A stretch of DNA of 32,202 nucleotides from Solirubrobacteraceae bacterium (GTDB taxonomy: Bacteria; Actinomycetota; Thermoleophilia; Solirubrobacterales; Solirubrobacteraceae): positions 1 to 32,202 of the forward strand of contig JAUXSD010000198.1 in NCBI GenBank assembly GCA_030681525.1, given 5' to 3'. Of the stretch, positions 18,295 to 25,870 are shown in pieces; position 1 is the first letter of the stretch; the number at the start of each line of letters is the position of its first letter. Under the pieces are notes generated by a model. That model ran no database searches, was not told where the DNA came from, and was given only the letters and a program-made list of their open reading frames with translations. The position numbers and the translations under genes were made by a program.

Positions 18295-18316
18295 TGTTCA
18301 TGTCCCCACATGAACA
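18295..18316. promoter_or_regulatory. 22-bp perfect palindrome upstream of the patatin gene
   Basis: Arms TGTTCATGT and ACATGAACA (9 bp each) around CCCC. It lies between the XRE promoter and the patatin gene. It includes an ATG at 18300 that would be an alternative patatin start; if the GTG at 18474 is used, this is a free-standing operator-like site about 140 bp upstream of the candidate -10. Confidence 0.6.
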
Positions 18317-18473
18317 AACCGACCAGCCGTTCGAGTCGCCTCCGCCGGCCCCGGCCGAAGACGTGGTCGCCCCCACCACGCCCACCCCCTCAGAGATGCC
18401 GTTCCGGCGCGAAGCGCCGACGACCCATCCGTACGCGGCGGGCCGCGCCTCGCCGGGGGTACGCTCAACACTC

Positions 18474-19490
18474 GTGGCCGACGCCCCCTTCCTACGCCCC
18501 GACGTGCTCGTACTCGCCAGCGGCGGCACGCTCGGCGAGGCCTGGATGAGCGGCATCCTGGCCGGCATCGAGGACGCCACCGGGCACGACTTCCGCACGA
18601 CGGAAGCCCTGGTTGGCACGTCGGCGGGAGCGCTCATCGCGGCCGCCCTCGTGGCGGGCGAGCGCCCGCGCCGGCCGCGGACGGCAAACGGCCGGCGCGA
18701 GTTGACGACCGGCGAGCCGGGCGGCCACATCGCGTCGGAGAGCTCGACGCGCCTCGCCGCGCAGTGGCTGCCGGTGCCCCGCACGATCCTGCAGAGCGTC
18801 GCCCGCGAGGCCGTGCGGCTGGCCGGCGCGGCGGCGACGCCGCTCGCGCCCATCGCCCTCGCCGCCGGCTCGAACGGCAGCACGGCCCTGCGCGCCGCGC
18901 TGCTCGGCCGCGCGCCCGGCAACGACACGTCGCTGACCGAGATCCGCGAGCGGGTGGACCGCGCCGGCGCGCGATTCGACGGGCGCCTGCGGGTCGTCGC
19001 GGTCGACCGCGCCAACGGCAGGCGCGTCGTGTTCGGCGCCCCGGGCGCGCCGGCGGCGAGCGTCGCCGAGGCCGTCCAGGCGTCCTGCTCGGTGCCGTGG
19101 ATCTTCGCGCCGGTGCGGATCGACGGGCGCGAGTACGTCGACGGCGGCGTCTGGAGCAACACCAACCTGGACATCGCGCCGGCGTCGCGCGCGACGCAGG
19201 TCCTGTGCCTCAACCCGATCGCCAGCCTCGACATCGCGATGGCCTCGCCGTTCGGGCTGCTGCGAGCGATCGCCGGCAGCACGGCCGCGCTCGAGACGCT
19301 TGCGCTGCGCAGCCGCGGAGCGAAGGTGCGGATGATCGGTCCCGGCCACGACATCGCGCGCGTCATGGCGCCGAACCTCATGGACGCGCGCCGGCGCGAC
19401 GAGGTCCTGGCCGGCGCCTACGCGCAGGGCCTGGCGATCGGCGGGGCGAAGCCGGCGTCCGCGGCGGCCGGCGACGGCGCAACGGCGTGA
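18474..19490 (+). CDS. Patatin-like phospholipase
   Basis: Serine acyl hydrolase with the Ser-Asp dyad of the patatin fold: oxyanion strand LVLASGGTLGEAW (12-24), nucleophile S50 in GTSAG (48-52), catalytic D223 in YVDGGVWSNTNLD. 338 aa from GTG 18474. This start is preferred because the domain begins within 10 residues and TACGCT (18460-18465) lies 8 nt upstream. ATG at 18300 would add 58 Pro-rich residues whose third-position GC is lower than in neighbouring genes, but it cannot be excluded. Role: lipid or ester hydrolysis, substrate unknown. A small membrane protein gene follows 40 nt later and may share the transcript. Confidence 0.9.
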   Translation: MADAPFLRPDVLVLASGGTLGEAWMSGILAGIEDATGHDFRTTEALVGTSAGALIAAALVAGERPRRPRTANGRRELTTGEPGGHIASESSTRLAAQWLPVPRTILQSVAREAVRLAGAAATPLAPIALAAGSNGSTALRAALLGRAPGNDTSLTEIRERVDRAGARFDGRLRVVAVDRANGRRVVFGAPGAPAASVAEAVQASCSVPWIFAPVRIDGREYVDGGVWSNTNLDIAPASRATQVLCLNPIASLDIAMASPFGLLRAIAGSTAALETLALRSRGAKVRMIGPGHDIARVMAPNLMDARRRDEVLAGAYAQGLAIGGAKPASAAAGDGATA

Positions 19491-19530
19491 GGACGGTCAC
19501 ACCGCGCTCTCTGCGAAGGTGGCGCTCGAG

Positions 19531-19842
19531 ATGAACGCGCCGCCCGACAGCCGCCGCAAGACGCTCATCGCCGTGCGCTACGTCCTGCCCGGCGTCATCC
19601 TGCTGGCCGGCTTCGTCGCGCTGCTCGTCAGCGACACGCTCACCGGCCTCGAGGGCCTGGCGATGGGGATCGGCGTCGCCGGCTCGGTCCTGCTGCTCAA
19701 CGTCCTGTACCGCATCGGCGTCAAGGGCGACCTCGAGCGCGACGACGAGGAGGCCGCGCGCGTCTTCTACGACGAGCACGGCCGCTGGCCCGACGAGGCG
19801 CCCCGCGGGGGGCGCGAGCCGGCCGAGCCCCCTTCAAGCTGA
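19531..19842 (+). CDS. Small two-helix membrane protein
   Basis: 103 aa, not recognised as a named family. Basic N-terminus, helices at about 17-35 and 43-61, then a charged cytoplasmic tail with the stretch DDEEAARVFYDEHGRWPDE and a Pro-rich end. ATG 19531 is chosen because GAAGG lies about 11 nt upstream; GTG at 19519 would add four residues. It follows the patatin gene and converges with the ABC permease gene. Confidence 0.8.
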   Translation: MNAPPDSRRKTLIAVRYVLPGVILLAGFVALLVSDTLTGLEGLAMGIGVAGSVLLLNVLYRIGVKGDLERDDEEAARVFYDEHGRWPDEAPRGGREPAEPPSS

Positions 19843-19875
19843 GCGGAGCTGGACCGCGCCGCTGCAATCAACCAG

Positions 19876-20658
19876 CTAGCCCACCTTGCGGCGCGGCGTC
19901 CAGACGAAGAAGCGCACGGCGAGCAGCAGGCCGGCCACCCCCCAGGCAGCGATCACCGCGAGGTCGCCGGCGGCCAGACCGGTGCCCGTCGTGCGCGGAT
20001 CGAAGGCGATCGTCAGCCCGTCGACGAACGGCTTGACCGGGAGAACGCCGGCGACGGACGCCAGGCCGTCGGGCAGCTCGCTGACGGGCACGAAGACCCC
20101 CGAGATGAAGTACAGCGGCAGCACGACGGCGTTCGTCATCGCGGGCGCGGCGTCGTCGCCCGGGATGAGCGCGGTGTAGGCGATGCCCAGAGCGCAGAAG
20201 GAGGCCGAACCGACCGCGAGCGTGGCCAGGAGCCCCGGGAGGGTGCTGGTCGGCAGCGTCACGCCAAACGCCAGGGCGCCGATCGCGCAGAGGATCGCCG
20301 TCACGACGGCGGTGCTGACGAACGCCGTCCCGATCCGTCCCGCGAACACGATCCACGACGGCACGGGCGTGCCGCGAACCCGCTTGAGCACGCCGTCCTC
20401 GCGGATGCTCGTCAGCCCCATCGCGAGGCCCACGAACGACGCCGAGACGACCGCCAGCGCGATGAACGCCGGCACCTGCAGCGTCGAGACGCGGACGTTG
20501 CCGTACTCCGCGCCCGTGCGAGCGTTGCCGAAGATCGAGACGAACATCGTCAGAAAGACGACCGGCAGGATCGCCGTGAAGAACAGCGCCGCGGGGTTGC
20601 GGACGAAGACCTTCAGGTCGGCGCGCAGCTGGACGAGGGCGCGACCGGCGTCGGTCAT
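19876..20658 (-). CDS. ABC-2 type exporter permease
   Basis: 260-aa integral membrane protein with about six helices. It has the family's N-terminal segment FVRNPAALFFTAILPVVFL (18-36), SIREDGVLKRVRGTPVPSWIVFAGR in the cytoplasmic coupling region and GVFVPVSELPDGLASVAGVLPVKPF before the last helix, as in DrrB/NodJ-like exporters. Its ATG overlaps the ATPase stop (ATGA), so the pair is translationally coupled. Substrate unknown; drug or lipid export is typical. Confidence 0.93.
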   Translation of the reverse strand: MTDAGRALVQLRADLKVFVRNPAALFFTAILPVVFLTMFVSIFGNARTGAEYGNVRVSTLQVPAFIALAVVSASFVGLAMGLTSIREDGVLKRVRGTPVPSWIVFAGRIGTAFVSTAVVTAILCAIGALAFGVTLPTSTLPGLLATLAVGSASFCALGIAYTALIPGDDAAPAMTNAVVLPLYFISGVFVPVSELPDGLASVAGVLPVKPFVDGLTIAFDPRTTGTGLAAGDLAVIAAWGVAGLLLAVRFFVWTPRRKVG

Positions 20659-21587
20659 GACGGCGGCGCCTCGGCGGACTCGACGAGCTCGAGGTAGACG
20701 TCCTCGAGCGTCGGGCGCGTCACCTGCAGGCGCTCGAGCTCGATGCCCCGCGCGGCCGCCCAGCCGCACAGCTCGGCGAGCACCCGGGTCGGCAGCTCGG
20801 TGCGCACGCAGGCCACGCCGCCGTCGACCGTGATCGCCGGCCCACCCGGCAGCTCGCGTACGTCGGTCCCGGCGGGCGCTACGAACGTGATCTGCGTCAC
20901 CTGCGTTCCGACCGCGAGCTGCTGCGGCGGGCCCTCGGCGACGATGACGCCGGCCTTGATGATCGCCACGCGGTCGGCGAGCGCCTGCGCCTCGTCGAGG
21001 TAGTGCGTGGTCAGAAAGACGGTCTTGCCGAGCTCGCGCAGGCCGGCGATGACCGACCAGGCCGCGCGGCGCGCCACCGGGTCGAAGCCCGTCGTCGGCT
21101 CGTCGAGGAAGATCAGCTCGGGGTCGCCGACGAGCGCCAGGCCGACGTCCAGCCGCCGGCGCTGGCCGCCCGACAGGCGCCTGGCGCGCTCGTCGGCCTT
21201 CTCCTCCAGGCCCACGAGCGCGATGATCTCGGGCACCGGCCGCGGGCGTGGGTAGTAGGCCGACCACAGCTCGAGCGTCTCGCGCACGGTCAGGTTCGGC
21301 TGCGTGCGGCCCTCCTGCAGGACCATGCCGATCCGCGAGCGCCACGCGCGATCGCCGCGCGCGGGGTCGACGCCGAGCACGCGCACGTCGCCCCCGTCGC
21401 GGCGGCGAAAGCCCTCGAGGATCTCGACGGTCGTCGTCTTCCCCGCGCCGTTGGGGCCGAGGAAGGCGAAGATCTCGCCGCGGGCGACGTCCAGCGAGAG
21501 CCCTCGCACGGCCGCGGACGACCCGTAGGACTTGCGCAGGTCGGCGACCTCGATCGCGAGGCCGCCATCCGCGCCGTCCGCGGCCAC
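20655..21587 (-). CDS. ABC exporter ATPase, DrrA-like
   Basis: 310-aa ATP-binding subunit partnering the permease. Walker A GPNGAGKTT is at 44-52, followed by the signature LSGGQRRRLDVGLALVGDP, Walker B LIFLDEPTTGFDP and the switch histidine in FLTTHYLDEA. The C-terminal extension (about 225-310) matches the DrrA/CcmA group. GTG at 21587 is the likely start, preceded by AGAGG and 11 nt after the leuA stop; the frame is open further upstream through leuA as a shadow. Sharing the leuA transcript would place this exporter under the leucine leader. Confidence 0.93.
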   Translation of the reverse strand: MAADGADGGLAIEVADLRKSYGSSAAVRGLSLDVARGEIFAFLGPNGAGKTTTVEILEGFRRRDGGDVRVLGVDPARGDRAWRSRIGMVLQEGRTQPNLTVRETLELWSAYYPRPRPVPEIIALVGLEEKADERARRLSGGQRRRLDVGLALVGDPELIFLDEPTTGFDPVARRAAWSVIAGLRELGKTVFLTTHYLDEAQALADRVAIIKAGVIVAEGPPQQLAVGTQVTQITFVAPAGTDVRELPGGPAITVDGGVACVRTELPTRVLAELCGWAAARGIELERLQVTRPTLEDVYLELVESAEAPPS

Positions 21588-21598
21588 GCGCCCGACCT

Positions 21599-23182
21599 CT
21601 ACGGCGTCGGGACCGGCTCGTTGGCGCCGACGTCGACGAGCTGCGACGCCGCCTGCGCCTTGCGCACGACGTTCGACAGCGCCCGCATGTAGGCGATCCC
21701 CGCCGCCTCGATGATGTCGGTCGCCACGCCCTGGCCGGAGGCCGACTGGCCGTCGTACTCGAGCACCACCGACGTCTCGCCGAGCGCGTCCTGGCCGCCG
21801 GTGACGGCGTCCACCCGGAAGGCCTGTAGCTGCGCGTCGATCCCGGTGGCGGCGTTGATCGCCGCGAAGACCGAGTCGATCGGGCCGTCGCCGGAGAACT
21901 CGGCCGCGGCCGTCTCGCCGTCGGGCAGCGTCACGGTCACCCGCGCGTGCGGCGGCCGGTCCGAGCCGGCCTCGACGTCGAAGGAGTCCAGCGTGTAGCT
22001 GGCCAGCTCGTCGCGCAGGTCGTCGGTGACGAGCGCCTCGAGGTCCATCGCCGTGACCTGCTTCTTCTTGTCGGCGATCTGCTTGAAGCGCTTGAAGGCG
22101 GTGTTCAGCGCGGCGCCCTCGACGGTGAAGCCGAGCTCGGCCAGCGTCTGCTTGAGCGCGGCGCGGCCGGAGTGCTTGCCGAGCACGAGCGAGTTGGCGT
22201 CCAGGCCGACGGTCGTCGCGTCCATGATCTCGTAGGTCGTGCGCTCCTTGATGACGCCGTCCTGATGGATGCCCGACTCGTGGGCGAACGCGTTGCGCCC
22301 GACGATCGCCTTGTTGGGCTGCACGACGTAGCCGGTCAGCCGCGAGACGAGCCGCGAGGTCCGGGCCAGCTCGCGCGTCGTGACCGTCGTGTGCAGGCCC
22401 GACACGTCGCCGCGCGTGGCCAGCAGCATCACGATCTCCTCCAGCGAGGCGTTGCCGGCCCGCTCGCCGATGCCGTTGATCGCGCACTCGATCTGCCGCG
22501 CGCCCGCGAGCGCGCCGGCGTACGAGTTGGCGACGGCGAGGCCGAGGTCGTCGTGGCAGTGCGTCGAGACGATGACGTCCTTCAGCTCCGGGATCAGCCG
22601 GTACAGGCCCTCGAGGTAGGCCTTGTACTCCTCGGGCGTCGTGTAGCCGACGGTGTCGGGGATGTTGATCGTCGTCGCGCCCTCCTCGATCGCCACCGCA
22701 CAGACCTCGGCGGTGTACTCGAGGTCCGCGCGGGTGGCGTCCATCGGGGAGAACTCGACGTCCTCGACGAACGAGCGCGCATGGGCGACCGACGCGCGCG
22801 CCTGGGCGAGGATGTCCTCCCGGGTCGAGCGGAACTGGTGGACGATGTGGATGTCCGACGTGGAGATGAACGTGTGGATCCGAGGTCGCTCCGCGTCGCG
22901 TACCGCGCGCGCAGCAGCCTCCACGTCTGGCGCTTGAGCGCGGGCGAGCGCCGCGATGATCGGTCCTTGGACCTCGCGCGAGATCGCCTCGACGGCCTCG
23001 AAGTCGCCGGGCGAGGCGATCGGGAAGCCCGCCTCGATGACGTCGACGTTCAGCCGCGCGAGCTGGTGGGCGATCTCGAGCTTCTCGGCGGTGTTCAGCG
23101 AGATGCCGGGCGACTGCTCGCCGTCGCGCAGGGTCGTGTCGAAGATCCGGACGTGGCTGGGGTCGGGCTGCATGCTGCTCAT
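21599..23182 (-). CDS. leuA: 2-isopropylmalate synthase
   Basis: First committed step of leucine synthesis: acetyl-CoA plus 2-oxoisovalerate. 527 aa with the HMGL-type barrel (FDTTLRDGEQSPG at 14-26; metal ligands in STHCHDDLGLAVAN; NGIGERAGNASLEE) and a C-terminal leucine-sensing domain (from about 395; VTVTLPDGETAAAEFSGDGP). The length is that of the E. coli-type enzyme, shorter than mycobacterial LeuA. The ATG at 23182 has AAGGAG 11 nt upstream. It is preceded by a leader peptide (23270-23317) with six leucines and by foldable leader RNA, and is followed closely by an ABC exporter pair. Confidence 0.97.
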   Translation of the reverse strand: MSSMQPDPSHVRIFDTTLRDGEQSPGISLNTAEKLEIAHQLARLNVDVIEAGFPIASPGDFEAVEAISREVQGPIIAALARAQAPDVEAAARAVRDAERPRIHTFISTSDIHIVHQFRSTREDILAQARASVAHARSFVEDVEFSPMDATRADLEYTAEVCAVAIEEGATTINIPDTVGYTTPEEYKAYLEGLYRLIPELKDVIVSTHCHDDLGLAVANSYAGALAGARQIECAINGIGERAGNASLEEIVMLLATRGDVSGLHTTVTTRELARTSRLVSRLTGYVVQPNKAIVGRNAFAHESGIHQDGVIKERTTYEIMDATTVGLDANSLVLGKHSGRAALKQTLAELGFTVEGAALNTAFKRFKQIADKKKQVTAMDLEALVTDDLRDELASYTLDSFDVEAGSDRPPHARVTVTLPDGETAAAEFSGDGPIDSVFAAINAATGIDAQLQAFRVDAVTGGQDALGETSVVLEYDGQSASGQGVATDIIEAAGIAYMRALSNVVRKAQAASQLVDVGANEPVPTP

Positions 23183-23206
23183 GACGGGTGTTGCTCCTTG
23201 CTGAAG

Positions 23207-23306
23207 GCTCGAGGTGTGCTGCTTCTCAGTCGGTTTGCGGCAGTGCGGCCGCCACGCAGATAGCTCCCCCTAGCGGGGGAGCAGGAGAAGCTCAGACAGC
23301 TCGAGC
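23207..23306 (-). promoter_or_regulatory. leuA leader RNA with nested stems (attenuator-like)
   Basis: On the minus strand two long-range stems can form: S1 GCTCGAG (23300-23306) with CTCGAGC (23207-23213), and inside it S2 GCTTCTC (23285-23291) with GAGAAGC (23221-23227). They enclose a perfect 8-bp hairpin GCTCCCCC/GGGGGAGC, loop GCTA (23263-23282), and a 5-bp hairpin GCGGC/GCCGC (23237-23252). The Leu codons lie in the 5' arms of S2 and the 8-bp hairpin, so ribosome position on the leader peptide would decide folding. TGCTCC in the leader can also pair with GGAGCA at the leuA ribosome site. No T-tract is visible, favouring control of translation over classical termination. Confidence 0.7.
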
Positions 23307-23317
23307 GCGTGCGTCAT
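23270..23317 (-). CDS. leuL: leu leader peptide
   Basis: 15-codon frame MTHALELSELLLLPR ending TAG, 88 nt upstream of leuA. Six of 15 residues are leucine, four of them consecutive (CTT CTC CTG CTC). The last codons and stop lie in a perfect 8-bp hairpin. A TACACT hexamer (23327-23332) is 9 nt before its ATG, so the transcript probably starts close to the ATG. Leucine-rich leader peptides ahead of leuA are known in Actinobacteria; this is a clear instance, with leucyl-tRNA supply as the expected signal. Confidence 0.82.
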   Translation of the reverse strand: MTHALELSELLLLPR

Positions 23318-23326
23318 GCGCGACGG

Positions 23327-23332
23327 AGTGTA
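23327..23332 (-). promoter_or_regulatory. Candidate -10 of the leuL-leuA operon
   Basis: TACACT on the minus strand, 9 nt before the leader-peptide ATG. No clear -35 at 17 bp. It is divergent from the lipoprotein gene. Confidence 0.45.
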
Positions 23333-23406
23333 GGCGATGACGCGACAATTGCCCAGCGCCTACGACGAAACCGGGAGACTGTCGCGATCGAGGGTATGGA
23401 GGCCAC

Positions 23407-23748
23407 ATGAAGCGCAGCAAGAGCGTGAACCTCGCCGTCGTTCCGCTGATCGCCGCCGCGTTCCTGGCGGGCTGCGGCGGCGAGGACGAGGTCGCCTACT
23501 GCGTCGACGAGAGCAACCGCGTCGTCGAGAACCGCGAGTGCGAACGCGGGACCAACCCCGGCTTCTTCTGGTTCTTCGGCGCGGCCGGCCTGAGCCGCGG
23601 GTCGTTCGCGGGCTCCGGCGAGCGCATCAACTCGACCGACAAGGCGGCGCTCGCGCGGCGCGGCGGCTTCGGCAGGAGCGCGCGTCCGGGCGGCATCGGG
23701 CGGCCGACCGGCAAGACCATCGGCGGCGGCTTCTCCGGCGGCAGCTGA
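23407..23748 (+). CDS. Small lipoprotein, YgiB/YjfM-like by context
   Basis: 113 aa with a lipoprotein signal peptide (basic MKRSKS, hydrophobic core, lipobox LAGC with lipidated C23). The mature part has two further cysteines (CVDESNRVVENREC), an aromatic patch (GFFWFFG) and a Gly/Arg-rich tail. GGAGG at 23398-23402 supports the ATG. It directly precedes, with no gap, a glutathionylspermidine-synthase-like gene and a DUF350 gene. The same trio (DUF1190 lipoprotein, ATP-grasp, DUF350) occurs in the E. coli yjfL-yjfM-yjfC cluster, so I infer the same role. Direct sequence similarity to YgiB is weak. Confidence 0.85.
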   Translation: MKRSKSVNLAVVPLIAAAFLAGCGGEDEVAYCVDESNRVVENRECERGTNPGFFWFFGAAGLSRGSFAGSGERINSTDKAALARRGGFGRSARPGGIGRPTGKTIGGGFSGGS

Positions 23749-24939
23749 GTGGATCGCCACGACATCGAGCCGCGCCAGGGCTGGCCGGCGATCGTCGAGG
23801 AGCAGGGCCTCATCTACTGGAAGACCCCGCTGCCCGACGGCGAGGAGATCTCCTACTGGCACGAGGGTGCCCACTACTCGCTGACCGGCGAGGAGGTCTA
23901 CGACATCGAGGCGGTCGCGCGGCTCATGCTCGAGATGCTCATCGAGGCCGGCGACTACATCATCGAGGAGAACCTCTTCGCGCAGATGGGGATCCCGGGC
24001 TGGGCGGTCCCGCGCATCAAGCAGACGTGGGAGTCCGAGCCGCCGATGCTGTACGGGCGCTTCGACTTCGCCTACGGCCACGACGGCGTGCCCAGGCTGC
24101 TCGAGTACAACGCCGACACGCCGACCGGGCTGCTCGAGTCCGCGGCGGTGCAGTGGTACTGGGCCAAGGACGTCTTCGGCGAGGGCGTCGATCAATGGAA
24201 CCTGCTGCACGAGATGCTCGTCGGCCGCTGGCGCGAGCTGGCGCAGGGCGGGCGCCTGCCGGGCGAGCGGCTGCACATGCTGCACACGAGCGCCGAGCGA
24301 TCCGGCGAGGACTTCATGACGATCGGCTACATGGCCGAGGTGGCGCGGGCCGCGAACCTCATGTCCGAGCTCGTCGCCATCGAGAGCCTGGGCTACGTCG
24401 ACGGGGAGGGCTTCGTCGACCTGTCGGGCAACGCCGTGCGGACCGCGTTCAAGCTCTACCCGTGGGAGTGGATGATGCGCGAGGAGTTCGCCCACCAGGC
24501 GCTCGAGCACATGGGCGACGGCCCCGGCCAGACGACCTGGATCGAGCCGATCTGGAAGATGCTGTGGTCCAACAAGGGGATCCTGCCGGTGCTGCACCGG
24601 CTCTTTCCGGAGAACCCGCACGTGCTGGCGGCGTTCTTCGACGGCGAGCAGCCCGACAGCCTGACGTCGTTCGTGCGCAAGCCGCTGCTCGCGCGGGAGG
24701 GCGCGAACGCCACCGCCGTGATCGACGGGAAGGTCGTCGAGGAGGGGCCCGACCAGGACTACGGCGAGGAGGGGTTCGTCGTGCAGGAGTACACCGATCT
24801 CGGCGACTACGGCGGCGGTGCGCGCCCGGTGCTCGGCGTGTGGACCGTCGACGTCGAGCCCGCGGGGCTGGGGATCCGTGAGAGCGACGGGCTGCTGACC
24901 ACCAACACGTCGCGGTTCGTGCCGCACGTGATCGCTTGA
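23749..24939 (+). CDS. Glutathionylspermidine synthase-like ATP-grasp protein (YgiC/YjfC family)
   Basis: 396-aa enzyme of the GSP_synth family, an ATP-grasp ligase fold without the amidase half of E. coli Gss. Family stretches include ISYWHEGAHYSLTGEEVYDIE, LYGRFDFAYGHDGVPRLLEYNADTPTGLLESA, TAFKLYPWEWMMREEF, WIEPIWKMLWSNKGILPVL and FVRKPLLAREGANA. It should form an amide bond between a carboxylate and an amine; E. coli YgiC and YjfC lack proven glutathionylspermidine activity, so the substrate is open. GTG 23749 directly follows the lipoprotein stop. The DUF350 gene follows after 26 nt. Confidence 0.93.
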   Translation: MDRHDIEPRQGWPAIVEEQGLIYWKTPLPDGEEISYWHEGAHYSLTGEEVYDIEAVARLMLEMLIEAGDYIIEENLFAQMGIPGWAVPRIKQTWESEPPMLYGRFDFAYGHDGVPRLLEYNADTPTGLLESAAVQWYWAKDVFGEGVDQWNLLHEMLVGRWRELAQGGRLPGERLHMLHTSAERSGEDFMTIGYMAEVARAANLMSELVAIESLGYVDGEGFVDLSGNAVRTAFKLYPWEWMMREEFAHQALEHMGDGPGQTTWIEPIWKMLWSNKGILPVLHRLFPENPHVLAAFFDGEQPDSLTSFVRKPLLAREGANATAVIDGKVVEEGPDQDYGEEGFVVQEYTDLGDYGGGARPVLGVWTVDVEPAGLGIRESDGLLTTNTSRFVPHVIA

Positions 24940-24965
24940 ACTGGACACACGAGGGAGGGACGACC

Positions 24966-25373
24966 ATGCTGGAACTCGTCGGGCAGGTGCTGGCCTATTC
25001 GGGCGTCGGGCTCGTCGTGCTGGTGGCGGGGTTCTTCGTCATCGACCTGCTGACCCCCGGCAAGCTCGGGCAGCTCGTGATGGACGGCAACGTCAACGCC
25101 GCGGTGATCGCGGCGACGTGGCTGCTCTCGCTCGGGCTGATCCTGTGGTTCGCGATCTACTTCACCGGCGCGGGCTGGGCCGGCCTCGACGACGCGCTCG
25201 TCTACGGCGCCGTCGGCGTCGCGGCGCAGGCGGTCGGGTTCGTCGTGTTGGACGCGCTGACGCCGGGCAGGCTGGGGGTCATATGTCAGGAGAGCCGGCT
25301 GCATCCCGCGGCGCTGGTCTCGGCGGCGATCCAGCTCGCGGTGGCGCTGGTGGTGTGCGCATCGCTGACGTAG
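24966..25373 (+). CDS. DUF350 membrane protein (YjfL family)
   Basis: 135 aa, four predicted helices arranged as two DUF350 repeats: FVIDLLTPGKLG (24-35) and FVVLDALTPGRLG (92-104) are copies of the same motif. GAGGGAGGGA ends 5 nt before the ATG, a strong ribosome site. DUF350 proteins accompany GSP-synthase-like ligases and YgiB lipoproteins in several phyla; their activity is unknown. It overlaps the HIRAN gene by 19 nt. Confidence 0.92.
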   Translation: MLELVGQVLAYSGVGLVVLVAGFFVIDLLTPGKLGQLVMDGNVNAAVIAATWLLSLGLILWFAIYFTGAGWAGLDDALVYGAVGVAAQAVGFVVLDALTPGRLGVICQESRLHPAALVSAAIQLAVALVVCASLT

Positions 25374-25870
25374 CGGTCGCGCACGAGGAGCGCTACTGGT
25401 ACCCCGACGACGGCGCGATCGTCTGGGTGGCCGGCTACGTGCCGGTCGACCCGGAGTCGGGGCGCTACCTGGCGCGCGACGCGCCCCAGCTGAGCGCGCG
25501 CGGCCTGGTCGTCGCGGGCGTCGCCGGCGCGGCGCGCTTTCACGACGACGCGCTGCAGTCCGCGGAGGTCTCCCCCGGCTCGGCGCTGACGCTGCGCCGC
25601 GACCCCGACAACGAGCACGACCCCAAGGCGATCGCCGTCCTGGCGACATCGGGCGCGCAGCTCGGCTGGGTGCCGCGCGAGATCGCCGCGCGGGTCGCAC
25701 CGGACTTGGACGGGGGGCGCCCGTGGACGGCGGTCGTGCTGCGCGAGCGGCGCGCCTCCCCGCGCGACCCGCGCACCGGGCTGACGATGCTGCTGGCGCC
25801 GGCGCGGGAGATCGTGCTGCGAGAGCGCGTCAGCCGGCCGCGCTCTCGCCCGGACGCACCTCGACGTTGA
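25355..25870 (+). CDS. HIRAN domain protein
   Basis: 171 aa from GTG 25355, inside the end of the DUF350 gene. The middle shows the HIRAN pattern: LVVAGVAGAARFHDDALQ, SALTLRRDPDNEHDPKAIAVL, AQLGWVPREIAARVAPDLDGG. HIRAN domains bind DNA ends in HLTF-type helicases and occur alone in bacteria with unknown targets. The N-terminal 50 residues (YWYPDDGAIVWVAGYVPVD) are of unknown type. The start is inferred from frame and overlap; there is no clear ribosome site, so translation may be coupled. The last 41 nt overlap the converging oxidoreductase gene. Confidence 0.82.
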   Translation: MRIADVAVAHEERYWYPDDGAIVWVAGYVPVDPESGRYLARDAPQLSARGLVVAGVAGAARFHDDALQSAEVSPGSALTLRRDPDNEHDPKAIAVLATSGAQLGWVPREIAARVAPDLDGGRPWTAVVLRERRASPRDPRTGLTMLLAPAREIVLRERVSRPRSRPDAPRR

